60,000 nt of DNA, taken from assembly GCA_914767715.1 (NCBI GenBank), contig OU612074.1, positions 5,101,501 through 5,161,500 of the forward strand, written 5' to 3'. Positions within the stretch are counted from its first letter, which is position 1; every line of letters starts with the position of its first letter. A model generated the notes under the pieces. It did no database searches. It was not told where the DNA came from and saw only the letters and a list, made by a program, of their open reading frames with translations. This document shows positions 44,133 to 55,431 of this stretch, piece after piece. Position numbers and translations under genes: made by a program. Source of the stretch: Membranipora membranacea (Eukaryota > Bryozoa > Gymnolaemata > Cheilostomatida > Membraniporidae).

Positions 44133-47100
44133 ATGGAGGATAAAGAGTCTATGCCTCTACTAGAGACCGCCGCGCAGCCTAACTCCAAACCCGACCATGG
44201 GACTGATACTCAGCAAACAACACTAACAGATAAAATCTGGCCTTACATGGTGTTAGGAAGCTCTTTTCTGAGTTACAGTCTCACTGCAGGATTTAACTCC
44301 GGAGTTGTTGGTGTTATTACTGAAGCTATCAGCACTAGGTTTGACGTAACATTGGATGATGCCAGCTGGGCAGCGGCTATTCACACGGCTTTCATCCTCA
44401 TGACAGGTAAATGGCGTAACAGTGTCAGGCCTGTGACAAATCAGTGACAAGCTAGAGAAGTTGTCTAACAGTCAATGTCTTTGTTGAGGGGCAAGTTAGT
44501 ATCTGGCGTATCTGTTCATTGTAAATGTTCCCCCTGGCATGGAATGATGTGTTGTTTGCGGGCAGAAGGTGTTTCATTAGGATTACAATATTTCAAAAAA
44601 CTATCCTATTCAATCAAGCTTTGGGGATCGCTGTGTGCAATTTCTAGAACATCTGACCATAAAATATGAACAGGAAATTTCCAAATCATTTGGCATTTGC
44701 ATCTTCTCATACTTTGAATGAGTGTGGACGAATCAGTTCATAATTATGAAACAGGTTTATCTGGTGGTTGGGTTAGGTTAGGCCCAATTTTGTCGCCCTG
44801 TAAAACTAGCCCTCCCGAAGCTTGATCCTATCCTCACTTCATAACAAAAAAGTAAATCACAGTTACAATATTTAAAAACCATTTTAATCAATCGCGCTTT
44901 GGGAGTGTGTTTATGTAACCTTGTATTTAAATTTCTTTATTCACAACTAAATACAGAATATGTAATATTCCGTGAACATTTAGAAATTGGAGAGACAATT
45001 GCAAGTAAAAATCTTTCTGCTGTGTTTTGTAATTTTTAACATGGTTAGAATGAGTACCATCTCGTTTTTTCTGATAACCAGAACTCAAATTATAATGTTA
45101 TCAGGCATTTCCTCTACATGATCTCACCAATGCGTTTTTTGATTTAGCCAATTGTTTGCCAAATTGTTCATTGATACTCTTTTTCATTGCTCCATTTCAT
45201 GAAGTCATAAATAATATGGCAACATGACAATCGCTTATATATTTCAGCAATAAGTTCTTTATAGGCAGTGAAGACTAATTTTATTTCCGACATTATATCA
45301 AGAACAATTACCCAGGCGCCTCTTACAGCAGCTCTATGAAATTTTGGTGATTCCGACTTGTAACCCAGGTGGTGGCTGACTGGGTCATCTATCACAACTT
45401 TCGATTCCCTAAACTGAACATAAATGATTCAATTGCAGAATATAATAGAAATGATTGACTTATTAACAAACCAAATGACTGTGATCTGCAATAAATAATG
45501 ACAATAATGGCTACACTGTTTTATCTCTTCTGTGATCATTTATAAATATGATGTTAGTTTTATGACAACTAAAATTTTTTTTTAATAGGACCATTCTCAG
45601 CCATGCTGACCAGATTGATCGGCATAAGAAAGATCCAGCTGGTGGGAACGTTGCTTGCAATTTTTGGACTTGGACTTTGTTGGTTTGCCACCGAACCCTG
45701 GCATGTTGTTTTAATCTTTGGCGTGATGAACGGTTAGTTATGTTTCAGAGATTTACGGGAATCGTCAGCTTTAGTGGATATAATTCATTGCACTGAAAAC
45801 TGTTCTTGGGACCTGTTAGAAGTAAAATTAATGAAGGCAGGAATAACTTGTATGCATATCTTTGTTTTTAACTTTGTTCCTAAGTGAGGAAAACCAACAC
45901 ACTAGATAAGGTTGAGAGGATAAATTCTCTTTGTTTAAAATTCAGCTACCCCTTGTGACAATTTTTTTTTTTGACACTAGATCCTTCTATTTGTTTACAG
46001 GTGCAGGGTTCTCTCTGATTCGTGGAGCTTTGTTTGCTGTCTTAGTTTATCATTTTGACAAAACAAAGCTCCGACTCGCCACAGGTCTTGCAATGTTAGG
46101 CTTTTCTGCTGGGTTTTTGATTATACCTATGCCAGGTGGTTGGCTGTTTGCTACCTTCGGATTTAACAAAGGAATGTTATTGCTCTCACCTCTTATGCTG
46201 GTTCATCTTCTTGGAGTGATATTTTACTCACAAGTTGGTAGTTGTGTGCCGGAGGAAAACCTCCCGGAGAGCAAGACTATCTCTAAGAGCTTAAAACTTA
46301 TAGCAGTTAACTTAAAAGTAAGATGAGATCTGTATGTTTCAGTTAATACTCACTTATAATGCTGATCAATTCTAAAAATCTTAATAGGAATTTTTCATTC
46401 ACATCATGCACATCACCAAAAAATATATGGTATGATTGAGCGATATCAAACTACTAACTGACTAACAGCTAGACGACTAGTTAAAGCATTTTAAAGCTAT
46501 TTCATTCAGCTTTTTCCCGTTTCAGGCTTGGGCATACATATGGACCGGATTCTTCAAAAAGTTTGGGTTGTCTGCATTCTTTACTCTCATTGAGAAGTTT
46601 GCAATGGATGACCTAACTCTGACCTTGGCTGAGGCAGGAAGTGGGCCGGCCATGTTTGGAGTCATGTCCATGACTGGTAATATTGTAATACTTGTAACAT
46701 ATATCCTGAAAATTGAGTACAGTACCCTATTACCGTACTCTGTCACAGCCGCTGCAGCAGGAGTGTTTATGATGATTGTAGTTCAGGCAGCAAACAAGGC
46801 AAGTCATATCACAAAGCTAAGATAACTAACTCATTATTATCATTAATTATCGTACCACTAACTTTTAGTTCTTAACTCATCTTTTTTGGGAAACCCAATC
46901 TAAACAATCAACACCAAGTCAAAACCTAGTTTTACTTTGTCAAAATAGAATGAAAATGTAAGTACCGGATACAATTAATGCAGTTTAATGTAATATTTCA
47001 GCTCTAGTTTTCCAGTTATTGTCCCAAGTAAGATAGGACCTTTACTCGTATTCATGCTTCATTGACTAGATTCTCTATTCATTAACAGACTAGCTATCTA

Positions 47101-47582
47101 TTAATGATCAGCGCTTCTGGTTTATGCTATGGCATGCTGACAGGAAACCTTGTCAATATGGCAACTGAGCTGGTTGGCACTGGTGATATGGCTTTAGCCT
47201 TCGGATTTGAATCATTGATGGAAGGGATCGGAGGGCCAACTGGTCCTTACTCAGCAGGTGACAAATAAATCACATTATATCGGGTATTTGTTTTGTTTTT
47301 TTAGACTAATATTATTCAATATTAAATAATCTACTTATTTGCTAAACAAAATATTTGTTTATTATTCAGGACTTAATTTATTTAATATAAATCTTCTGAT
47401 TTGGCAAACAAACACTTCTTCATGTCAAGGACACACTCCTACTCTTTATTATTGTAGGTTATGTTGCTGTTACTATAAACATGAATTCTGGTATTCTCCT
47501 ATCTGGAGTTATGGTTTCTGTCTCAGGGATTGTGATAGGATTGGTGATATGTTCCAGAGTAATCAGACGGATTAAATTTTAG
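44133..47582 (+). CDS. MFS transporter, monocarboxylate-transporter (SLC16)-like, copy A
   Basis: Six exons in phase: 44133-44406, 45589-45732, 46001-46317, 46526-46798, 47089-47257 and 47458-47582, giving 433 residues. The N-terminal tail MEDKESMPLL holds an acidic dileucine signal (ESMPLL), typical of sorting to endosome/lysosome-type membranes. About twelve hydrophobic segments follow, split by a central polar loop (CVPEENLPESKTISK). The first half reads as MCT-like: TAGFNSGVVGVI, SWAAAIHTAFILMTGPFSAM, GVMNGAGFSLIRGALFAVL, then KTKLRLATGLAMLGFSAGFL. Expected role: transport of a small organic solute; substrate unknown. Intron 4 uses a GC donor (AAG|GCAAGT), whereas the paralogues have GT there. 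A 5' UTR intron ends 2 nt before the ATG. The start is chosen because copy C has the same MEDKES start after an acceptor. Confidence 0.85.
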
Positions 47583-49119
47583 TGTAGCCATCAGGAAATC
47601 CAGCAATTTCCAGATATGATATCTGTTGATTAAAACATCATTTTACAACATCCTACAGTATTGTAAATGAAAGAGGTACAGTGATAGTCTGTACCTCGCA
47701 AACAAGACATCGATGTGACCTAGTGACTAGTTTGAGGGCTTTACCATTTTTTTGCACAATATATTGTTGGAAGGTCCTCTTGTTACATTCTATCTGAGCT
47801 CTTAAACAGTATTCTATGTCTTTATTTCCGATGGCTTTTTTGTGGTTGAAATTTCTGCTGTATTATGTAATTCTAATCCATAACTATTGGTAAATAATTT
47901 TGTTAATCTTTGTTGAGCTTCTAAGCTCTCTTCACCAATTTTAAACACCATTTCAGACATATCTGAGTGTCAACAATTAGGTTTTTAACCTTTTTGATGC
48001 TAGATTTCAAGGTATTTATTTACTGATCTCAAATCACCAAGATATTTCTCGATACAAGTCATCCCCTCTCCTTGTCTGAACTGACAACTCTGGGGTTATT
48101 AAAACAGGTATCAGTTTGGCTGAAGAGATTGACATGTCAGTTACAGGTCAGGGACAGGCTTGTGAGAGGCAATTGTCAGATAAGGGACGGGCTAGTGACA
48201 GGTTAGAGTGGCTAGTTGGTCGCTAGTTAGCGGCAGTGTTGCATGTTGCCTAAGACCATGCCTAGCTGTTTATTAAAAACTGTAAGCACCACTTTCTTGG
48301 GAATATTGGACATACTATGTACCTCAAGAAACCAAAAAGCCTATTTAGGTCGAGATATATTTGCTTTATCCATTGCAGTATAGAGATGTTAATTTATCTG
48401 ATTGTAAAAAAAATTACATTTCTACTTTGGGTCACTTACCAAACCAGAGAGAGTTACGATAGGTAGAATACAAATAACTATCCTTAAGTAGGTAAAATTG
48501 GCTTGTATGATAAACGTAGGCATGTTTTATGATCCTAACTTATTTAAGCTGCCTTCGGAGCGAATATGTAACTTCATTTTTGAAGTTTTCTGGATGTTAA
48601 AACAATGTGAAGAAATTCATGATTGTTTATTTTCTTAAAAATTAAATTGCACTGCAATCGTTTTACAACGGACCAAATAGAAGTACATTTACTGCGGCCA
48701 TCTGTAAATTCCCTCAATTTGGAGTTATGTGCTCACACAAAGAGAGTTGACTGTCCAATTTTTGCGTGGCACCGATGGACAACTGTGTACTCAAATACTC
48801 AAAAAGACAGCTGTTTGAAACTCCTGACCTTCTGGTCTGTGTTGCCAATAATCAGGGTGGGTACTGAGTGGGTTTGGATATTCCAGCAAGTCTTTTCTCT
48901 AAACTGTGGTGAGGCTAAAAATTAGATAGGAAATCTCATCAAGCGAGGCCACCAATCTCACGATAATAAGTCCTCTCCAGGGAGTAGGTTGTTGAGTTTT
49001 TTTCCAGCATCCCTCGTATCATGGATTCAATAATTCAATCAAAATATGTGGCATCATAGTATACGAACCAACAAAAGCAAGGGCAATTATATCCGAATTT
49101 CTATTAAGCAATAAAGAGC
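47583..49119. other. Intergenic between copies A and B
   Basis: Copies A and B are convergent here. It contains the dispersed repeat at 48055-48102. No exon recognised. No clear AATAAA follows copy A within a short distance. Confidence 0.5.
48055..48102. repeat. Short dispersed repeat, second copy
   Basis: Counterpart of 42841-42888, direct orientation. Confidence 0.6.
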
Positions 49120-49125
49120 TTTATT
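49120..49125 (-). terminator. Former polyadenylation signal of copy B
   Basis: AATAAAGCTC on the minus strand. Copy C has AATAAAGCC at the corresponding place (55296-55301). Confidence 0.5.
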
Positions 49126-50979
49126 GTCATCCATTTGATCACAACTGCGTTTCGGTCAAAATTAATTTGATTGAACGCTCAATGCCATCGAAGGTGTAAA
49201 AGTTGTTAGGCTGCAATCTGGTGTGTTCACATTTGCCATGTGTACAGAGCTGAAGACTTAGATTATGTAATTCAAATGTTATTATAAAGTGTCAATGAAC
49301 AGGTCCCATCTCTCATGATGGTTTAATGTCCTGTGTATAACATTTAGTTTTAAGTGTGCTGATAGCTCTTGATGGCGTCACTAATCCAGTTACAATCCCT
49401 GCGAGGGAAGCAAGAACTCCTGAGAGGATAATACGTGACTTAAGACTTATATGAACAGCAACATAACCTAAAATAATGAAGAGTATGTGAGTGATCAACT
49501 TACGACCTGAAAATATTTTGGTGGTGCCACAAAATCAACATTTGCGAACAAATCTAGACCTAAAAAGAAGGAAAATGTCAGTATTTGAAAACTCGTAACA
49601 TCTTATTACCTGCTGTGGGAGGTCCAGTAAGACCCCCAATCCCTTCCATAGATGATTCAAGTCCATAGGCTTAAGCCATGTCACAGGACCAACTAATTCT
49701 GATGCCAAATTAACAATATTTTCTGTTAGTAAGCCGTAGCATAAACCACACTCACCAAACCGAACAAGGTAACTTGTCTGTGATTCATGAAATAATATCT
49801 TTATTGTAAAAGGATATATAGTTTATTGGAGAACATCAATTCTTTCATGGAAACTAAAACTGAAAATTCAGTTACTCCGTATTGTGATATTACAATATAC
49901 AATATACAACACTACCCTGAGTAGTGATTAACGGCATGCTAATTTGCGCCATCAACCCAATCTTTTTTGGGGATGGTAATTTGATGCAACCAGTTAGCAT
50001 GCTTGCTATTCACTGTCACTGTCTGATTGGTGCCCCAGGAATACGGGTTCAAACTCCCTTGAGGGAGCTTTCAAGGTTGATTGTTTCAAACCCATGAAGC
50101 ACCCTCGGGTGTATACCTTTTCTGATACTGTTAGTATAGCCTCAATATGTAACTGACCTTAGTCGCTGCCTGGACCAATATAATCATGAACACTCTTGCC
50201 CCAGTAGTTGAGATTGAGTATGGTAAAATGGCTGGCCCGCTTCCCGCCTCAGTCAAAGTCAGAGATAGGTCATTCAATGCAAATTTCTCAATGACAGTAT
50301 AAAATGCAGATAATCCGAACTTTTTGAAAAACCCATTCCATATGTATGCCCAGACCTGAAATAGATAACAGTGGGTTTTTTTAAATCCGGACTGGTCTTG
50401 AGAGCTCATGCTAGGGTTCACTGAAGAGTATAAAATACTCTTATAAGGCGGAAATGACAAATGCATTTCTTTGAGGACGCAAGCGCTAGAAAATTAAAAG
50501 CTCAAAGTGTGCTGTTCAAACATCATTACAAAGTTTGAATGCCTTTATTATTAAAAGTTTTTCCTAGCTGTGAGTCAGTCTTTATCTGGAATATTTGATT
50601 TATTGAGTAATACAGCAAACCATCACATCATGATATATATGGTAGTGGTTGCAAGGTGAATGACCAATTTTTTGTTGGGTTTTAGAGTCACCCTGTTATT
50701 TTGACTGTTCACATGACAACGGTGTTGGAATTCAGGAACAGGAAAACTACTTCAAAAGGTATTTAAAATTGCAGATGTAATCACACCTGCAGATCTACTG
50801 CTATAAGTTTTAAGCTCTGGGAGATAGTCTTGCTCTCCGGAAAGTTTTCTTTTGGGACACGACTGCCATCTTGTGAATAAAATATCACTCCGAGAAGGTG
50901 GACCAGCATAAGAGGTGACAGTAAGAGCATTCCTTTGCTAAATCCGTAGGTAGCAAAGAGCCAAAACCACATGGCATGG

Positions 50980-51221
50980 CAGGCAAGGTGGCGTAGTGGT
51001 TAGGATTCGTAGTGGTTAGGATTCGGGCTTTTCAATCTGAGAGTTGCAGGTTCGAATCCCGGTCACTACCCATCCTGCTAAAGGAGGTGAGCTTTCCAAA
51101 CAATAGCCTAGCTTGCCCACTCCTACCTTGTACAGGAGTGCGCTAAATAGATGTGATGAATCTTATGTAAGCATATTCTCATTTGCCCGAAAAGGGCATT
51201 GAATAGCAAATAAAGTTGATA
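50980..51221 (+). mobile_element. tRNA-Glu-like SINE inserted in exon 3 of copy B
   Basis: The head reads GGCGTAGTGGTTAGGATTCG, with box B GGTTCGAATCCCGG, which is close to animal tRNA-Glu(UUC). The segment TAGTGGTTAGGATTCG is duplicated in tandem. An unrelated body follows (GGAGGTGAGCTTTCC, GCGCTAAATAGATGTGATG). It differs from the SINE family at 20435 and 30115. Confidence 0.8.
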
Positions 51222-51601
51222 CCGTAATCCCTCACCTATAGATCGCGAGACGTATAAGTGAAGGCGGCTATAAGAGAGTAGTATATAGACGCGACTATCA
51301 TTTGAAGCATTATTATATTTATTTTGGACCAAAACCTCTTACAATCACCGAAGATGAATAGCTCAGTGGTAGAGCGTTTGACTTGTAAACATGGCCATGG
51401 CGTTGTGAGTTCGAAACCCACTGAGGGCAGTTTTTTTCCCAAAACTACTTAGTTCATTTGTAGTGAGTGTAGTGTAGTGAGTGTCTTAGAGCGGTGGGGT
51501 GTCTTATAGCTGTGGGGTGTCTTATAGCTGGAGCATTTTTATTTTTTCTGAGGGGGGTGATTCACTTATAAGTCCGGTGACTTATAGGTGAGGGATTACG
51601 A
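51222..51601. mobile_element. TIR element of 380 bp carrying a tRNA-Thr-like segment
   Basis: Termini CCGTAATCCCTCACCTATA (left) and, as complement, TCGTAATCCCTCACCTATA (right) are flanked by TA on both sides. The TA duplication suggests a Tc1/mariner- or pogo-type source. Inside, 51350-51429 reads GAATAGCTCAGTGGTAGAGC, ACTTGTAAAC and GAGTTCGAAACCC: a tRNA-Thr(UGU)-like sequence with boxes A and B but an extra stretch (ATGGCCATGGC) and an acceptor stem that does not pair, so not a functional tRNA gene. Confidence 0.75.
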
Positions 51602-51965
51602 TATTATTATTATTATATTATATATTATCAAAAACCCAGCAGAAAGTCCTAACAGCGCAATACCTGTTGTGAGTCGAAGTTTTGTTTCACCGAAGTGATA
51701 AACTAACACTGCAAATAAGGTTCCACGATTCAGAGAGAACCCAGCACCTGATAAAAATGAAAGTTAAATTCTTGTTGTATAATGTGAGCAAACAGGAGTA
51801 TTTAACTCAACCTTGGCCAATCATGGTCAGTCCTTAGATTAGATGATGGGTTTCAACTAGGCAATTTTTAACTGTAGCTACACTTACACTTAAAATGCAA
51901 GCAACGTTCCCAACAGCTGAATTTTCCTCATGCTGATTGACCTGGACAACAGGGGTTTTGTCCAA

Positions 51966-54900
51966 GTTGTTGGTGCTCTGCTATCGATCATCTAATAAGA
52001 TATTATCAGTTTGAGCATAAATAAATATTAAAATTTTCCTTAAAAACTGCCTCTCTTTGTGGGAGGAGATAAATCACAGTTATAGCTTCACTTTGAACAC
52101 TTACACTCTTACCGGAATTGTGTTGACTATTTTGATTGATGAGACCAATTTATTATAGCTGTGTTGATTCAGGTGAGACAATGAAATAGATTGTTGACAT
52201 TGACAACATACTAAGTATAGAGAACAGTGCACTACCCCTAATTTTGAATAAATATGACAATTTGATCACTCCTGAAGTGTTTAGTTATGCAAATTTGTAT
52301 TATTCTTGAGGATTGGTACCTGTTATCATGTTTTCACATGGTCATAAAGCATGATACCTGATCAAATATCTATTAATATTACAGGTGAATTCTGATCCCC
52401 AGGCAAGGTGATGTTATTCCCTTACCCATATGATCAATTGCAGTTTAGAACTCCATAAGGGCTAGAGTTCTGATGGCATCACAAACCCACCATGTGCTAA
52501 GTGTGCGGTGAAATGATGACTGAACTATTGCACCAAAGATTTTATCACTTTGTAATATCCGAGCGAATAATTTAAAGTAATTGATGCCAGCAAAGGGACA
52601 TTAGGTTGGTTTGATATCTCAGTTAAAGATTAACATTTTTTTTAAAGATCAGTAGGAAAGCTCAACCAAATTATGCATCAGCCCACAGAGCAAATTCTCA
52701 TTGATGTTAAGTTAAGTGCATTTATTCAGACCTGACATGTGGTTTTTGGACCAAAAATCAAACGAGGATCGGGAACAAAACAAATCTCCTAAGTGAAATC
52801 ATGATCATCAATTGTTGTAACAATGCTTCAGATCAAATTTAAGTACCAGAGATCAAAGAACTAAATAACATATCGGAATTTACACACCAGCTTATCAATA
52901 AAAGTGTAATTTACTAAAAAATGATTCTCCTACAAGGGTATCAGGGCCTCTATATTAATTACTGCACCACATCCAGTGCAGCACCATTCTCAGCAAAAAT
53001 TCATGAACGGTTGAATCTTCCTGACTCTTTTCTCTATAGGCATCAGCCGGTTTAATGAAGACATCATAGGCCTACTGGACGGCATGTTGGCGCAGGGCAT
53101 GTTGCGTAATTAAAAGTATTTAAGGTACATAGTCAAAATTAACACTGTGTTCTGAGAAGTGCGGCAGTTGCTCTCTGTGACATGTCTTACAGCACTCATG
53201 CAACACTGACATTAAGACAAAAAAACAGCTCGATATAGATAGAAAATGCCACAATATTGCTCAAAATAATTTCAGCGTCCTGAGTTTACCCTTTGGACAT
53301 GATCAATAAAACAAGACAAGGAAAAATGAGGTAATCTAGGTTGTCTGTTTGTGTGAGATCCAATCATCATGTATAGCAAAAGGTTACATACCCTGCAGGG
53401 GTGGATGCTGACTAAACCATTATGGGCAGCGTCACAACTGCTTAGTTATAACACTGATCTCTTCTTACCTAAATATTTTCTTTAAATTTTGAGTCATAAA
53501 ATAAAGGCATGCATGGATATAAACTTTAGAAATTTGTAATAGCTGCATTCTTTTTCAGCTTTGTAAACCTTTTTTCATAGTTAAACCGCAGTAACGATTA
53601 ATTATTGATTCATTTTTGTCATTTTGGCATTCACCTCCCAATTCAATCAATTTCCTACAACATATCACTTCGGTGAGCGGGCATTGCATTTTTCATGGTA
53701 TCAGCCCCAAATACTTTTCTGATTCCTATTGGTTCTGTAAAGACAGACCTTGACTTGAGATTATAAGACAATACAACAATGCTAGACTATATCTACTATG
53801 TAAATGATATACCACAACATATCTTTTCACCATTCAATATTGAATGTCTTAAAAGACAGTCTATTTTGAATTACTAAAATTAAATATTTTCACAAACAGA
53901 GTATGTGTACACAAATTTTGCAGTTAGTCAAGCAATACGATCAATCAATAATTAAAGACAGTCTTGCTGTTTAGTAAGAAACAGAAGATTGGGCTGCCCT
54001 TAAAGAGGGACGCAAGGTGCCCTAAATCCTCATACTGAGAATGTTAGAAAACTAGAATGCATTCTAGAGGTGAGGCCATAGAAGACCTCCTAGTTGTGGG
54101 TGTGCAGTAAGCTGCCAAAACTGAACTGGCACGAATCGACCATTGGCAGTGACACTTTGATCATAGCCAATAGTCTTAAGAAAATTGTAGAGCATGATAT
54201 TTACCTCTGATGATTCTGACCGCATTAATAAAACTGAATTGGAATGTTGTATAGTGCGTTTATCTACCAGCATGTCAGGTTTGTAATGGATTTCTTCTTA
54301 TGCAATAATAACATGTTAGGCTAGCCAAAAATGTTCATAGTACAATAATTTCTCTGGGTACTGTTAAAGTAATGATCAGAATCATTATTGCGGTTGCACT
54401 CTAGTACCTGATGATTTATGTCATAATATTGGATCACCACCATCCATGCACAGAGAGAAACTGTTAATGTGAATAAAACATAATTTCTGACCTGCCAGTC
54501 AGCAGCATGTCGGTACACAATCTTCAAGTTTGGCTGATAGCCCAACATGGATGCCAAAGATCCTACAGGTTAAAAGTTTATCAATCTATCGGCTAAGGCA
54601 CGTATATTGAGGACAAAAAGTCCAGTTGACACTCAGTGAGCTCTGCACTACATATTGTTATATGAAGGAAGAAAAGCAAACCCATAGAGCGATATTTGGA
54701 AATTATCCTACCACATCTCAGGGGCAAGCAACTGGTTGTTCATACAGATAGTTCATAATATTGAAGACAGCCTGTAAGCCTCCCCAAGCAAGCTAAAAGG
54801 TGATATGATTTCGAAGCCTGCAACTTGTGTTTTGTAAATTGCTGCACTACACACTCCTCAACATTTTTCAATTAATGGCCTGTAAACTCAAACCACCGCT

Positions 54901-55295
54901 GCAAGTTAAGAAAGAAATTGTGCTTAATAAAGTCGATATCTCTATATTGTGTAAATTGTGTAAATTTTAGTCTCAAAATTATGTCAATTCAGTGTATTTG
55001 CTAGTTGTGAAATTACTATCATCAGAGTTCGCAGAGAAGTTTGATATAGTCAAACTTCATATACTAGAGTTTTAGTCTGATTTTTGCTGTATGAGAGTCC
55101 CTGGAAGGACTTGATATTTTCAAAATTTATGATTTCTTCCATTCAGTGTTGTCTGGCGACCCCAAAGTATCAAGTGAAGTTATGGAGAGCTCTTTTCTGT
55201 ATTGCTGTTGCTGATATCAATGCTTCGATAATTAAACGAAAAAAAAGTGGCTTAATAGTATAAAAAAGGGCAATGTGATGACATTGATATGAGGC
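51966..55295. other. Intergenic, no gene seen
   Basis: 3.3 kb between pseudogene B and copy C. I looked for exon 1 of copy B and saw none. Small ORFs (54064-54273 and 54321-54557, minus) have no recognisable domain. Confidence 0.45.
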
Positions 55296-55301
55296 TTTAT
55301 T
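55296..55301 (-). terminator. Polyadenylation signal of copy C
   Basis: AATAAA on the minus strand, about 130 bp after the stop. The surrounding 3' flank (CTTCAGCTCTGTACACAT on the minus strand) is shared with copy B. Confidence 0.6.
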
Positions 55302-55431
55302 ATCATTCATCTGATAATGCCTGTCTTCTGCCACAAATGTTTTAATGAACCGCTCAATGGATTTTGTTCTCATTTGTCATGTGTACAGAGCTGAAGACAA
55401 TTTATATGAAGATTCAATTGACACATCAAAG

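Larger units (their letters stand above)
49313..51965 (-). pseudogene. MFS transporter pseudogene, copy B
   Basis: Minus-strand remnants line up exon by exon with copy C. Exon 6 is 49313-49467 (ILSGVLASLAGIVTGLV). Exon 5, about 49610-49777, has a 1-nt deletion in the codons for GTGDM and, in the original frame, a TTA-to-TAA stop (ATGGCTTAAGCC). Exon 4, 50158-50355, is 198 nt instead of 273: exactly 75 nt are missing in frame, removing a membrane helix between GSGPA and LPYSIS. Exon 3 is split into 51622-51747 and 50787-50979 by about 640 bp of inserted SINE and TIR element. Exon 2 survives as a piece near 51890-51965 without its donor. Exon 1 was not found up to 55295. It cannot make a working transporter. 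Confidence 0.9.

Noticed and set aside
50020-50100. Possible third SINE in intron 4 of copy B
   Set aside because: Has a box B-like GGGTTCAAACTCC, but no convincing box A at the right distance.
51350-51429. Functional tRNA-Thr gene
   Set aside because: Anticodon region and boxes A/B look right, but there is an extra stretch after the anticodon arm and the acceptor stem does not pair.
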